A stretch of 64,000 bases of DNA from positions 10,927 to 74,926 of the forward strand of contig NZ_JBQCGW010000126.1 of NCBI RefSeq assembly GCF_051955275.1, in the 5' to 3' direction. Shown here piece after piece: positions 1 to 8,960 of this stretch (its first letter is position 1; each line of letters opens with the position of its first letter). The notes under the pieces were generated by a model. That model was not told the origin of the DNA. It saw only the letters and a list, made by a program, of their open reading frames with translations, and did no database searches. The DNA comes from Pseudobacter sp051955275. GTDB lineage: Bacteria > Bacteroidota > Bacteroidia > Chitinophagales > Chitinophagaceae. The position numbers were made by a program, and so were the translations under genes.

Positions 1-1947
1 AGCCAGTCCACTGATGGAACCACCACTTGAGTATGTCTGCATAGTTCCTGCTGCACCTACGTTATTGAGCACTTCATCATCCAGGAAGCTGGTGGAGTTG
101 AGCGTGGTGAACTCCGATCTTACCAGCGTATGGGAAGATCCCGCCACTGCATTGATGGCGTGGTCACCAAAGCGCTGGTTATAGGTCAGGGTATTGTCCC
201 AGATCCTGGTGGTGCCTGAATTGATGAAATCAGACCTGGAGCCTCTCCGTTTATTCCTGATCTCAAAAACATCGGTAGATGGCGTATAGGCCTCACTGGT
301 ACCTTTTGTACTGGTTGCATGGAAGCTGGACCGGAACAGCAGTCCTTTGAACAGTTCAAGTTCCCCAAAGAAAGAAGTGAGCACTACCTGGCTTTTCACC
401 TTGTTGGGTTGACGCATACGCGCAACGGGATTGGAGGTTACGCTATCCGGTGAAGCTCCGTAATTTCCTTTGCTATCATATACCGGTACATCAGGCCTGT
501 AGCGGGTGATCAGGTAATACTGCCCGGTACCTCTTCCATTATTTTCGTTGAGGCTGAAATTGATATTGGTCCCAAAGCGGAGCTTATCGAATAAAGTGGT
601 TTCAAGGCTCGCTCGCAGGTTCTGCCTTTCAAAGTCTGTGTTTTTGATGGGACCATCCTGGCGGGTCAATCCACCTGAAAAAGAATACAGCGTATTACCG
701 TTGGCGCTCCCTCCATTGATATTGAGGTAAACATTGCTGGAGAATCCCGTGCGCATGGCCTCTTCCCTCCAGTCTGTATTCACATTTGGATAAGCTATGA
801 AATTGGCAGGCGTAGTTCCGTTATTATCGTATGCCTTCTTTACCACGTAATGATATTCATCAGCATTCAGCATATCATATTCTTTCACAAAGCGGTCGAT
901 AGCAGAATTCACATCGAAGGTGATATTGGGTTTATCTCCTTTCTTTCCTTTTTTGGTGGTCACGATCACCACGCCGTTGGCACCACGGGAGCCATAGATA
1001 GCGGTAGCGGATGCATCCTTCAGGATATCTATACTTTCTATGTCTTCTGAATTGATAGCTGCAAGTGGGGAGATCTTATTCCTGCTATCATCCTGGAACG
1101 CCTTGTTACCAAAGCCATCCCCCATTTCAATGGGAATTCCATCGATCACGTATAGGGGCTCATTGGTTCCGATTGCGGAAGTACCGCCACGGATGCGGAT
1201 GCTGGCCACTGCACCGGGAGCGCCGGAGGACTTTATCACATGCACGCCGGCAGCACGGCCGGTGAGCATAGCGTCAAAGTTGGAGCTGTTCACTTTATTG
1301 AGTTCATCTCCTTTCATGGATGAAACGGAGCCGGTCACATCTTTTTTGTTCACCTGTCCGTATCCCACTACCACTACGCTTTCCAGCTGTTTATTATCTT
1401 TCCTGAGAATGATATTCAGTTGATCTTCCAGTGCAGGAACATCTTTCGATTCAAAACCGGTGGAGCTGATCTGCAGCATGTTCTTTCCTTCCGGCACACT
1501 GATCTCGAATTTACCATCGTTATTGGTGTACACTCCGCGGAAAGAGCCTTTCACCTGAACCGATACACCGGCAACAGGTACGCCATCTTCCCCCTTCACT
1601 TCCCCTTTGACGGTTTTATTATTCTGGGTTTTGGAAACGCTGAGTGTTCTGCTGAAGATCACCAGTCCGTTGTTCACTTCCCGGAACTGCAGGCTGGTAT
1701 TCTGCAGCAGCTTTGTGATGATCTGCTCAACTGAAGTTTCCTGGAAACTGAGATCGTTGATGGTGTATCTGGCCACATCATTCTCATTGAATGAAATAGA
1801 CACGCCGCTCTTAGCCTGCAATTGCTTGAGGCAGGTGCTGAGCGATTCATAATTGTACCGGATGGTCACTCTTTTTTCCCGGATGCTCTGTGCGGAAGCC
1901 AGCTGGGCTAAAAAGAGCAGTAATAGCAGCAGTTTAGTGGTGCGCAT
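1..1947 (-). CDS. SusC/RagA-type TonB-dependent outer membrane receptor (partial, C-terminus outside window)
   Basis: The frame is open from an ATG at 1947 to base 1 (649 codons), so the gene is cut by the window edge and lacks most of its barrel. The translation starts MRTTKLLLLLLFLAQLASAQ, a signal peptide. It is followed by an STN (secretin/TonB short N-terminal) domain at about residues 25-110, a carboxypeptidase-regulatory-like repeat at about 120-200 (motif VKGEVKGEDGVPVAGVSV), and a plug with the SusC hallmarks VVVVGYG, SIRIRGG, YVIDGIP and DASATAIYGSRGANGVV. SusC proteins form the TonB-powered barrel that takes up oligosaccharides or peptides under a SusD lid. The STN domain fits control through the FecR/ECF-sigma pair just upstream (FecR stop 26 bases away). 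The SusD partner should lie beyond the window edge. The substrate cannot be read from the sequence. Confidence 0.93.
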   Translation of the reverse strand, partial: MRTTKLLLLLLFLAQLASAQSIREKRVTIRYNYESLSTCLKQLQAKSGVSISFNENDVARYTINDLSFQETSVEQIITKLLQNTSLQFREVNNGLVIFSRTLSVSKTQNNKTVKGEVKGEDGVPVAGVSVQVKGSFRGVYTNNDGKFEISVPEGKNMLQISSTGFESKDVPALEDQLNIILRKDNKQLESVVVVGYGQVNKKDVTGSVSSMKGDELNKVNSSNFDAMLTGRAAGVHVIKSSGAPGAVASIRIRGGTSAIGTNEPLYVIDGIPIEMGDGFGNKAFQDDSRNKISPLAAINSEDIESIDILKDASATAIYGSRGANGVVIVTTKKGKKGDKPNITFDVNSAIDRFVKEYDMLNADEYHYVVKKAYDNNGTTPANFIAYPNVNTDWREEAMRTGFSSNVYLNINGGSANGNTLYSFSGGLTRQDGPIKNTDFERQNLRASLETTLFDKLRFGTNINFSLNENNGRGTGQYYLITRYRPDVPVYDSKGNYGASPDSVTSNPVARMRQPNKVKSQVVLTSFFGELELFKGLLFRSSFHATSTKGTSEAYTPSTDVFEIRNKRRGSRSDFINSGTTRIWDNTLTYNQRFGDHAINAVAGSSHTLVRSEFTTLNSTSFLDDEVLNNVGAAGTMQTYSSGGSISGLA

Positions 1948-1973
1948 TCTAACAGAAAGTTTTGGTTGAGTAA

Positions 1974-2945
1974 TTATGGACAGCCGATGCCATCCAGGTA
2001 GATAGTTTTATGCTGAATTCGATACCTGACCTTGTTCATGATCTTCAGCAGTTCCAGTACATCTTTCAACTGGTCCTTATCGCTGAAGTTGATGGTGTTC
2101 TTGCATTGCTCCAGGTCTTTACTGCTGAACACCACTTCATAATCATAGATATTGCGGATGTACACAGCCAGCTCTTTCAAAGAAATATTGTTAAGCCAGA
2201 TCTTTCCATTCTTCCAGTCGTTGGCCTTCGAGGGGTCGATGGTAGTTACGCGGAAACGGTTTGTGTTACGGGTATAGGTAAGGCATTGATCGGGCAATAG
2301 TTTCTCATGGCAGGCCAGTGAATCATCCACTGCGACTTTACCCTGTGTTACGGCCACTTTGATCTCGCCGAGCTGCGGGAAGCTCTGGATATTGAAAGCC
2401 GTACCTAGTACGCTCACTTCCAGGCCATCCACTTTCACCAGGAAGGGATGCTGTGAATCGCGGGTCACATCAAAGAATGCTTCGCCGTAGTCAAGGATGA
2501 TATTCCTGTTCCTGTTGAAACCATTGGCGAACCGCAGTTTTGAATGTGCATTCACCCACACGCGTGAACCGTCTGGCAGGGTTACGTTCTTTTTCTGACG
2601 GCCTGTTTCCACAATGGACCAGGTGATGGGTTTTGCAGTTTCCTGTTTATTGAGCAGGAGCACCAGTGCCATCAGCCCTGCAAGGAGGGTCAGCATGGCG
2701 GCGGCCACGGTCCAGCGTTTCCAGAGGGTACGGACAGGCGCCGGTTCTCCGGGTTGTGATACCTGGCCCAGTTGGTGCTGCAAGGCTTCCCATGCCTGGT
2801 CCTTACAGGCACTGTTCTCTTCAGCATTCACCGGAAGGGGCTGCTGAAGGGAGTTGTACCATTTCTCCAGTATCAATTCTTCTTCAGGGGATATGGCTCC
2901 GCCTGCCTGCTTGCTGAGCAGGTAATACAGATAATCGTTGTGCAA
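1974..2945 (-). CDS. FecR-family anti-sigma factor
   Basis: 323 residues. A cytoplasmic N-terminal segment (MHNDYLYYLLSKQAGG) is followed by one membrane segment at about residues 76-98 (WTVAAAMLTLLAGLMALVLL). The periplasmic FecR domain has the typical WSIVETGRQKKNVTLPDGS and VWVNAHSKLRF motifs, and a C-terminal DUF4974 region ends in RYRIQHKTIYL. By family knowledge it holds an ECF sigma factor at the membrane until the STN domain of its partner receptor signals. It lies between the sigma gene (62-base gap) and the SusC gene (26-base gap), all on the minus strand, which is the standard order of these regulatory trios. The start at 2945 gives the expected FecR N-terminus. Confidence 0.93.
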   Translation of the reverse strand: MHNDYLYYLLSKQAGGAISPEEELILEKWYNSLQQPLPVNAEENSACKDQAWEALQHQLGQVSQPGEPAPVRTLWKRWTVAAAMLTLLAGLMALVLLLNKQETAKPITWSIVETGRQKKNVTLPDGSRVWVNAHSKLRFANGFNRNRNIILDYGEAFFDVTRDSQHPFLVKVDGLEVSVLGTAFNIQSFPQLGEIKVAVTQGKVAVDDSLACHEKLLPDQCLTYTRNTNRFRVTTIDPSKANDWKNGKIWLNNISLKELAVYIRNIYDYEVVFSSKDLEQCKNTINFSDKDQLKDVLELLKIMNKVRYRIQHKTIYLDGIGCP

Positions 2946-3007
2946 TGTTGATGGCTTGTTACTGAGTAAATACAGCTTGCTGCTGCGATAGTACCATCGG
3001 AAAAAAA

Positions 3008-3616
3008 TTATTTTTTCTCCAGCATGGTTAATAAAATGATCACAAGGATAGAAGGCTCAATTCTGGCAGCGATATATTCTTTCACCTGGTCGTTTGCCCT
3101 GTACAGCTGGTTCTTTACCGTTTGTACGGAGAGCGACAGGTTTCTGGCGATCTCGGTCGGGGTGAGTTGCTGTTCCTTGCTAAGGCGGAACACCAGCTGC
3201 ATTTTAGGGGATAGTTGTGCTATGGCTTCTTCGATCAGTTGCTTCAGTTCTTTGGATGCCAGTTCCTCCGCCACGTTATTGGCAGCGTCCAGGAAACGGC
3301 CTTCCATATCACGGATGAACTGCTGGCGGGTTTTGTTCTTTGCATAGTGGTTGTACACCCTGTTGCGGAGGCTGGTGCTCAGCCAGGGGAAGAGGCTTTC
3401 TTCGTTCCGTATGGATTCCCGGCTGGTCCAGAGGCTGAGGAATACTTCCTGTACCAGGTCTCTGGCTTCTTCCCTTGATGCAACTTTGGTGACGGCTATG
3501 GCAAAAAGCATCTCCCAGTACTTGTTGAAAAGCACTTTGAACCCTTTCACAGGATCCTGCTGTAACAATTCCAAAGCATTCTGATCAGACAAATTCATGG
3601 ATAGCACGTTGGTCAA
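3008..3616 (-). CDS. RNA polymerase ECF-type sigma factor (sigma-70 family, Bacteroidetes class)
   Basis: 202 residues. Region 2 is at about 25-90 (YWEMLFAIAVTKVASREEARDLVQEVFLSLW, shown here only as motif type; key residues D..QEVF and LW). Region 4 with its helix-turn-helix is at about 130-185 (LSPKMQLVFRLS, LTPTEIARNLSLSVQTVKNQL). The hydrophobic tail SILVIILLTML is common in this Bacteroidetes group. Translation may start at M1 (3616) or at M7 (3598, MNLSDQNALELL); the latter matches usual family N-termini. It is the first gene of a sigma-FecR-SusC trio and probably activates that receptor locus when FecR releases it. Confidence 0.92.
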   Translation of the reverse strand: MTNVLSMNLSDQNALELLQQDPVKGFKVLFNKYWEMLFAIAVTKVASREEARDLVQEVFLSLWTSRESIRNEESLFPWLSTSLRNRVYNHYAKNKTRQQFIRDMEGRFLDAANNVAEELASKELKQLIEEAIAQLSPKMQLVFRLSKEQQLTPTEIARNLSLSVQTVKNQLYRANDQVKEYIAARIEPSILVIILLTMLEKK

Positions 3617-3869
3617 AAGGCAAAGGTCTAATGGGCATGATAAGGTGAGACGGGCCGGGGCAGTATTGCCCGGGCAGGACGCTAAGATAGGAAAATAAGA
3701 AAAGGTGGGCGTAAAATGGCCTGCAATTCAGTGCAGACGAGGCTTTATGTAGGGGGAAGGCATTGTGGGAGTAGAGGTAAGATAGAGGGGCAGGCAGGCA
3801 ATGCATGCCCCTTTGCCGGGAGAAACGTTTGTTTCCCGGCGGTTCAATAGTAGATGATGCGTTTGATGC
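3617..3869. other. Intergenic region with GC-rich hairpins
   Basis: This 253-base gap between the sigma gene start and the end of the NUMOD4 gene has no convincing gene. It contains an imperfect hairpin around 3654-3673, a GGGGCA/TGCCCC inverted repeat near 3787-3811, and a GCCGGGA/TCCCGGC-type stem at 3815-3840. The last two lie just downstream of the NUMOD4 stop on the minus strand and may end its transcript, although no T-run follows on that strand. Confidence 0.4.
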
Positions 3870-4616
3870 CTAAATCCTGAAGAACGGGCTCTGTCTTCCT
3901 CCTTTCAGTTCCTTCACATCAATCCTTGCAGACCTTCCGAAACGCCAGAGAAATCCGCCGGCGCTGATGGCATTGCCACGTGCTACCTGCAGGATATTGG
4001 AAGCATTGCCGTCAGTTGAACGGGCGGCTTCCCTTGCACTGGGGTAACTCTGGATCTTCCTGCCACGGAAATTGTACTGCGATACCGGCCTCATTCTTTT
4101 CTCACGGGCACGCTGCAAACGCTCCAGGATCTGCCTGCGCGAAAGCTTGTGCAGGGGCGATGGGGAACGTCCCAGCTCCTTGATCCTTTTCTGTTTCTCA
4201 CTTAATGTTGCTGCGCGCAGATTCGGCGGGTTGAGGTTGAAGGAATCATTGTCCTTGTAGAAGATCACGATACTCTTGTCTTCGAGATCCATTTCCCTGA
4301 CGAAACAATTATACACCAGCCGGGCTATTGTATAACGGTGACGTACACCCTCAACAGTCAATGTAATACTGAGGTAGGATTTGAAATCGCCCTTGAACTC
4401 ATTCCGGTGTTTGTGAACATACGGCTTCATGATCATGGGGCGCTCGTGGTAGATGATACCATTGGAGTAAACGGCTTCGTATGCCAGGCGCTTTACACGG
4501 CCTTTGTTGGAAATCTTGAAGTACCCTTCCAGTCCGGGTATGTCTTTCCATCGTTCTCCTTCAATGTTGCTTAAACTAAGATTCAGGTAAGGTTTATTAT
4601 CTCGTCTCATTGGCAA
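3870..4616 (-). CDS. NUMOD4/NUMOD1 homing-endonuclease-like protein with degenerate HNH centre
   Basis: 248 residues, quite basic. The N-terminal NUMOD4 motif is at residues 22-45 (ERWKDIPGLEGYFKISNKGR; key W, PG, Y and GR). A relic of an HNH domain is at about 96-137, ending in NLNPPNLRAAT. A NUMOD1-like DNA-binding segment is at about 178-228 (YPSAREAARSTDGNASNI). In family members the HNH core reads roughly hxHxDGxxxxNxxxNL. Here the histidine position appears to be F119 or Y120 (IVIFYKDND), so nuclease activity is doubtful; DNA binding remains plausible. The gene stands alone, with no intron or phage genes around it. It could be a domesticated DNA-binding protein or a decaying selfish endonuclease. 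Confidence 0.8.
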   Translation of the reverse strand: MPMRRDNKPYLNLSLSNIEGERWKDIPGLEGYFKISNKGRVKRLAYEAVYSNGIIYHERPMIMKPYVHKHRNEFKGDFKSYLSITLTVEGVRHRYTIARLVYNCFVREMDLEDKSIVIFYKDNDSFNLNPPNLRAATLSEKQKRIKELGRSPSPLHKLSRRQILERLQRAREKRMRPVSQYNFRGRKIQSYPSAREAARSTDGNASNILQVARGNAISAGGFLWRFGRSARIDVKELKGGRQSPFFRI

Positions 4617-4744
4617 GGTTAAGGTCAGGATATAACGGAATGCAATATCCAGGGAATAAAAATACTATTTCTATTCGCTACAAAATTTACCAGTGACCGA
4701 AAAAATTCTTAAATAAGTTATTTCACTTATCTGCGCAGGGTGTT

Positions 4745-5917
4745 TTACTGGTTTAACATCCATCGGTAAACGCCGAATTCCAATCCACGCAATTCAGCCA
4801 GACCTTTCAAACGTCCGATGGCAGAATAGCCGGGATAGGTCTTCTTATCCAGATCATCCAGCATCTGGTGACCGTGGTCAGGCCGCATTGGAAGGCTCTT
4901 TCCGCGTTTTTTCTGGATCAGTAAAATCTCTTTGACGATGGAGTACATATCAGTATCACCACCCAGGTGAGTGGCTTCATAGAAGTTTCCGAACTGATCT
5001 CTTGCGGTATTCCGCAAATGAAGGAAGTGAACATGCTCACTGAATCTCCGCAGGATGAGCAGCAGGTCATTATCCGGTCTTACCCCCAATGAGCCTGTGC
5101 AGAAACAAAGTCCGTTATTGGTAACAGGCGCCGCATCGATGATGGCGGCAATATCGGATTCTGTACTCACAACACGTGGCAGGCCAAGTACGGGATATGG
5201 CGGGTCATCAGGATGTATCGCCAGTTGAATGCCTGTTTCCTGCGCTACAGGAACAACCTGTTGAAGAAAGAAGAAAAGATGCTGACGCAGACGGTCAGCA
5301 TCGATATTTTTATAAGTAGTGAGTGCTTTGAGCACCTGGGCAGGCGTAAATGCCTCATCGCTGCCGGGCAGTCCCAGCAATGCATTGGCAAAGAGTGTAC
5401 GTTTCTCATGTTCCCGCATGGAATCGAAATGAGATTTCGCCTGCCGGATCTCCTCCTTCGTATAATCTTTTTCTGCATTGGGTCTTTGCAGCAGAAAAAG
5501 GTCGAAGGCTATAAATGCCAGTTTCCCGAAATAAAGCGCACGCGCACCATCGGGCAATTTCCAGTTCACATCCGTTCGGACCCAGTCCAGCACCGGCATG
5601 AAATTGTATGTGACCACTTTGATGCCGCAGGCAGCCAGGTTTCGGAGACTCTGACAATAATTATTGATATGAACCAGGTAATCGCCGCTCTGTGTTTTGA
5701 TAGCTTCGCTTACGGGAAGGCTCTCCACTACCGTCCAGCTCATACCCTCCGTTTCGATAATGAACTTACGGATATTGATCTCCGTTACAGACCAGACATG
5801 GCCCGGCGGGATATGGTGTAAGGCAGTAACCACACCTGCGCAACCCGCCTGGCGTATATCAGCTAACTTAACGGGGTCATTAGGGCCAAACCACCGCATT
5901 GTCTGGTGCATCAACAT
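4745..5917 (-). CDS. uxuA: Mannonate dehydratase
   Basis: 390 residues, full length for the family. It converts D-mannonate to 2-keto-3-deoxygluconate in the hexuronate (glucuronate) pathway in the cytoplasm. Visible family motifs include MRWFGPNDPV at the start, a central LAIHPDDPP, the metal-site region CFCTGSLGVRPDND, HLRN, and the C-terminal MRPDHGHQML. It is the last gene of the minus-strand operon xylB-xylA-symporter-uxuA, 12 bases after the symporter. With GH67 and GH115 alpha-glucuronidases across the divergent promoter, this places it in the disposal of (methyl)glucuronate released from xylan. The companions UxaC and UxuB are not in this window. The ATG at 5917 was chosen; M3 and M7 are possible alternatives. 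Confidence 0.95.
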   Translation of the reverse strand: MLMHQTMRWFGPNDPVKLADIRQAGCAGVVTALHHIPPGHVWSVTEINIRKFIIETEGMSWTVVESLPVSEAIKTQSGDYLVHINNYCQSLRNLAACGIKVVTYNFMPVLDWVRTDVNWKLPDGARALYFGKLAFIAFDLFLLQRPNAEKDYTKEEIRQAKSHFDSMREHEKRTLFANALLGLPGSDEAFTPAQVLKALTTYKNIDADRLRQHLFFFLQQVVPVAQETGIQLAIHPDDPPYPVLGLPRVVSTESDIAAIIDAAPVTNNGLCFCTGSLGVRPDNDLLLILRRFSEHVHFLHLRNTARDQFGNFYEATHLGGDTDMYSIVKEILLIQKKRGKSLPMRPDHGHQMLDDLDKKTYPGYSAIGRLKGLAELRGLEFGVYRWMLNQ

Positions 5918-5929
5918 AAAACGATCTCT

Positions 5930-7561
5930 TTATTTTGCCACACCTAGCGGTGAGAAGTATACGAATATTCCAACAATGATAAACACCACTATCAAACTCA
6001 GTATCACATCCCACTTGTTCCAGCTGGCGCGGCTGGCGGCTTTGTCTTCCGCCACCGTGGTAGCAAAGGTGAGCCCACGGATATGCGCTTCGTCCGGTTT
6101 GGGAGTGAGCAGGCTTACAATCACCATAACGGCGATGCTGAACAGGAAGAGATAGATACAGAAGAAAAGGAAATTGATGGTTGCAAAACTATGCAGCAGT
6201 CCTCCAACAGGAAGTTCCGTCTGGAACATCTGCAACGTGAGCTTGAGTATGCCGATGATGAAACCCACTACCATGGCTGTGTACGCGCCTTTTGCATTCA
6301 ACCGCTTGAAGAATACACCCAGTAAGAACACGGCTGCGATCGGAGGCGCCAGGTAACTCTGCACGCTTTGCAGGTAATCATACAAGCCACTGGAGATCCT
6401 TCCCATGAGCGGGATCCAGAGCATGCCCAGGATCACCACCACTCCGGTAGCAATGCGGCCCACTTTCACCAGTTGCTTCTCTGAAGCTTCGGGGTGCTGC
6501 TTCTGGTAGATATCCATGGTGTACAAAGTGGAACAGGCATTGTATACGGAGGCGAGGGAGCTCATCAGTGCCGCCAGCAATCCACCTGCCAGCAATCCTC
6601 TCAATCCAACCGGCATGATATGTTTCACCATGGCGGGGAAGGCTGCATTGTTATCATCCAGCTGCAGCTTGCCCTGTGAATGGAGCACGTAAGCGATCAG
6701 ACCTGGAATGAGGAAGATGAAAAAAGGCATCAGTTTGAGATAGGCGGCGAAGATAGCGCCACGTCTCGCCTGCTGTTCGTTGCGCGCAGCCAGACAGCGT
6801 TGTACGATATGCTGGTCCGTACACCAGTACCAGAGGCCCACGATCGGTGATGCGATGAGGATCCCCAGCCAGGGATATTCAGGATCATCCATGGGCGGGA
6901 ACATATTGAGTTTTTCTTTGGGCAGTGCCGAGATCAATGCGTCCCATCCACCTACTTCTTTCAGACCGAAGACCATCAACACCAGCGAACCGACCAGCAG
7001 TACGATGGCCTGAATGGCCTCCGTGTACATCACTGCATGCAGCCCACCAAAGATGGTGTACACACCGGTTACCACAACCAGAATAATAGCGCCCGTCCAG
7101 AAATCCACACCCAGGAACTGGTTGAAAACCAGGGCTCCGGCGAAGATGGTCACGGATGCTTTTGTGATCACATAACTGAGGAGCTGAATGATGCTGAGCA
7201 ATCGCCTGGACTGCGGGTTGAACCTGCGTTCCAGGAATTCAGGCATGGTGTACACCATGCTGCGCATGTAGAAGGGCACAAATACCCATCCGAGGATGAG
7301 CACTATATAACTGTGCAGCTCATAGTGACCAAGCACGGTGCCCGATTTGGCGGCAGAACCGGCAAGGCCTACAATATGCTCTGATCCTACATTGGAAGCC
7401 AGGATGCTGGCGCCGATCACAAACCAGCCGAGGTTACGGTTGGCCAGAAAATAATCGGAAGCAGATTCCTTGCTTTTACGGATAGACCAGATAGAGATGC
7501 CCGCAATCACCAGGAGGTAAACGATCACGAAGATCCAGTCGACGAGTCCTAAAAATTCCAT
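5930..7561 (-). CDS. Sodium:solute symporter (SSS family), probable sugar/H+ or Na+ symporter
   Basis: 543 residues with about 14 hydrophobic helices, typical of the SGLT/SSS family. The N-terminal signature includes SASDYFLANRNLGWFVIGAS and SNVGSEHIVGLAG, close to the vSGLT sugar-symporter branch. Further helices include WYWCTDQHIVQRCLAARN and GGLLAALMSSLASVYNACST, which are diagnostic of SGLT-like carriers. It sits between xylA (45-base gap) and uxuA (12-base gap), so xylose, glucuronate or small xylo-oligosaccharides are the likely cargo; the sequence alone cannot choose among them. It acts in the inner membrane. Confidence 0.92.
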   Translation of the reverse strand: MEFLGLVDWIFVIVYLLVIAGISIWSIRKSKESASDYFLANRNLGWFVIGASILASNVGSEHIVGLAGSAAKSGTVLGHYELHSYIVLILGWVFVPFYMRSMVYTMPEFLERRFNPQSRRLLSIIQLLSYVITKASVTIFAGALVFNQFLGVDFWTGAIILVVVTGVYTIFGGLHAVMYTEAIQAIVLLVGSLVLMVFGLKEVGGWDALISALPKEKLNMFPPMDDPEYPWLGILIASPIVGLWYWCTDQHIVQRCLAARNEQQARRGAIFAAYLKLMPFFIFLIPGLIAYVLHSQGKLQLDDNNAAFPAMVKHIMPVGLRGLLAGGLLAALMSSLASVYNACSTLYTMDIYQKQHPEASEKQLVKVGRIATGVVVILGMLWIPLMGRISSGLYDYLQSVQSYLAPPIAAVFLLGVFFKRLNAKGAYTAMVVGFIIGILKLTLQMFQTELPVGGLLHSFATINFLFFCIYLFLFSIAVMVIVSLLTPKPDEAHIRGLTFATTVAEDKAASRASWNKWDVILSLIVVFIIVGIFVYFSPLGVAK

Positions 7562-7606
7562 ATGGCAGTGTTTTGTGGAAAGGGTTTATTAAAAATTATA
7601 CTATGA

Positions 7607-8935
7607 TCAGATAAATCTGTTGATCAGGTTTTCGAGGTATTCCTGCTTACCGCTGATCACAGCGGGCTCGCCGTTCTCTGCTGCATAATTGCGCAGGTCT
7701 TCCAGCGTGAGCTTTCCTTCCTCAAAGGCTTTGCCCTTTCCGGCATCGAAGGATGCATAACGGTTGGCGCGGATCTTTTTGTAATCTGATTTTGTGAGCA
7801 CGGCTTCCGCGATCAGCAAGGCGCGTGCGAACGTATCCATTCCACCGATATGCGCATGGAACAGGTCTTCAGCGTCTGTGCTGTTCCTGCGGATCTTTGC
7901 ATCGAAGTTGATACCGCCGCCGCCAAAACCATTGGCTTCAACGATCACCAGCATGGCTTCAGCCAGTTCATTGAGGTTATTGGGGAACTGGTCAGTATCC
8001 CATCCGTTCTGGTAATCTCCGCGGTTGGCATCGATGGATCCCAGCAGACCCACGTCGGCAGCCACCTGCAGCTCATGCTGGAATGTGTGGCCGGCGAGGG
8101 TGGCATGGTTCACTTCTATATTCAGTTTGAAATCATTCAGCAGGTTGTACTGACGGAGGAAACCGATCACCGTCTCACTGTCGTAATCATACTGGTGCTT
8201 GCTGGGCTCACAGGGTTTTGGCTCGATAAAGAAAGTGCCCTTGAAGCCTTGCTTTCTCGCATAGTCCTTAGCGGTATGCAGGAACCTGGCGAGGTGATCT
8301 TTCTCCCGTTTCATATCCGTGTTGAGCAGGCTCATGTATCCTTCCCGGCCTCCCCAGAAAACGTAGTTCTGCCCACCTAACGCAATGGTAGCGTCCAGCG
8401 CGGCTTTCACCTGCGCACCGCCATGGGCCAGCACATGGAAATCAGGATTGGTGGAAGCGCCGTTCATATACCTCCTGTTGGAGAAAAGGTTGGCCGTACC
8501 CCAGAGCAGCTGAATGCCGCTGGCGTCCTGCTTTTCTTTCAGGTAAGCAGTAAGGGCCTGTAATCTCCTTTCATTATCGGCCACATCATTGGTATAGTCC
8601 ACTACATCCACATCGTGAAAGCAATAGAAGGGCAGTCCGAGTTTGGTCATGAATTCAAAAGCCGCATCTGCTTTCTCCTTTGCTTTGGCAATGGGATCAG
8701 GGTTACTGTCCCAGGGAAAAATATGCGTTGGCTCACCAAAGGGATCTGCGCCACTGCCGCAGAAGCTATGCCAGTAGGCACAGGCAAAGCGCAGCCATTC
8801 TTTCATAGACTTTCCGGCAACTTTTTTATTCTCATCGTACCAGCGGAATGCCAGCGGGTTGTCAGTGTCAACACCTTCGTACCGGATGGAACCGATACCA
8901 CTGAAATATTCTTTCTTTCCTTTCACGATATCCAT
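7607..8935 (-). CDS. xylA: Xylose isomerase
   Basis: 442 residues, class II length. It converts D-xylose to D-xylulose in the cytoplasm. The catalytic pair is visible as H107 and D110 in FHDVDVVD. Metal-binding blocks are present: FIEPKPCEPSKHQYD, NIEVNHATLAGHTF and GSIDANRGDYQNGWDTDQFP. The C-terminus ends in a usual ENLINRFI. It is 25 bases downstream of xylB in the minus-strand operon. The start at 8935 (MDIVKGKKEYFSG) matches family N-termini. Confidence 0.98.
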   Translation of the reverse strand: MDIVKGKKEYFSGIGSIRYEGVDTDNPLAFRWYDENKKVAGKSMKEWLRFACAYWHSFCGSGADPFGEPTHIFPWDSNPDPIAKAKEKADAAFEFMTKLGLPFYCFHDVDVVDYTNDVADNERRLQALTAYLKEKQDASGIQLLWGTANLFSNRRYMNGASTNPDFHVLAHGGAQVKAALDATIALGGQNYVFWGGREGYMSLLNTDMKREKDHLARFLHTAKDYARKQGFKGTFFIEPKPCEPSKHQYDYDSETVIGFLRQYNLLNDFKLNIEVNHATLAGHTFQHELQVAADVGLLGSIDANRGDYQNGWDTDQFPNNLNELAEAMLVIVEANGFGGGGINFDAKIRRNSTDAEDLFHAHIGGMDTFARALLIAEAVLTKSDYKKIRANRYASFDAGKGKAFEEGKLTLEDLRNYAAENGEPAVISGKQEYLENLINRFI

Positions 8936-8960
8936 AGTGATTATTGTTTTAGATCTGTAT

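Noticed and set aside
3585..3806. Open frame of 73 codons on the minus strand overlapping the sigma factor start
   Set aside because: It overlaps the sigma gene, has no family features and reads across GC-rich hairpins.
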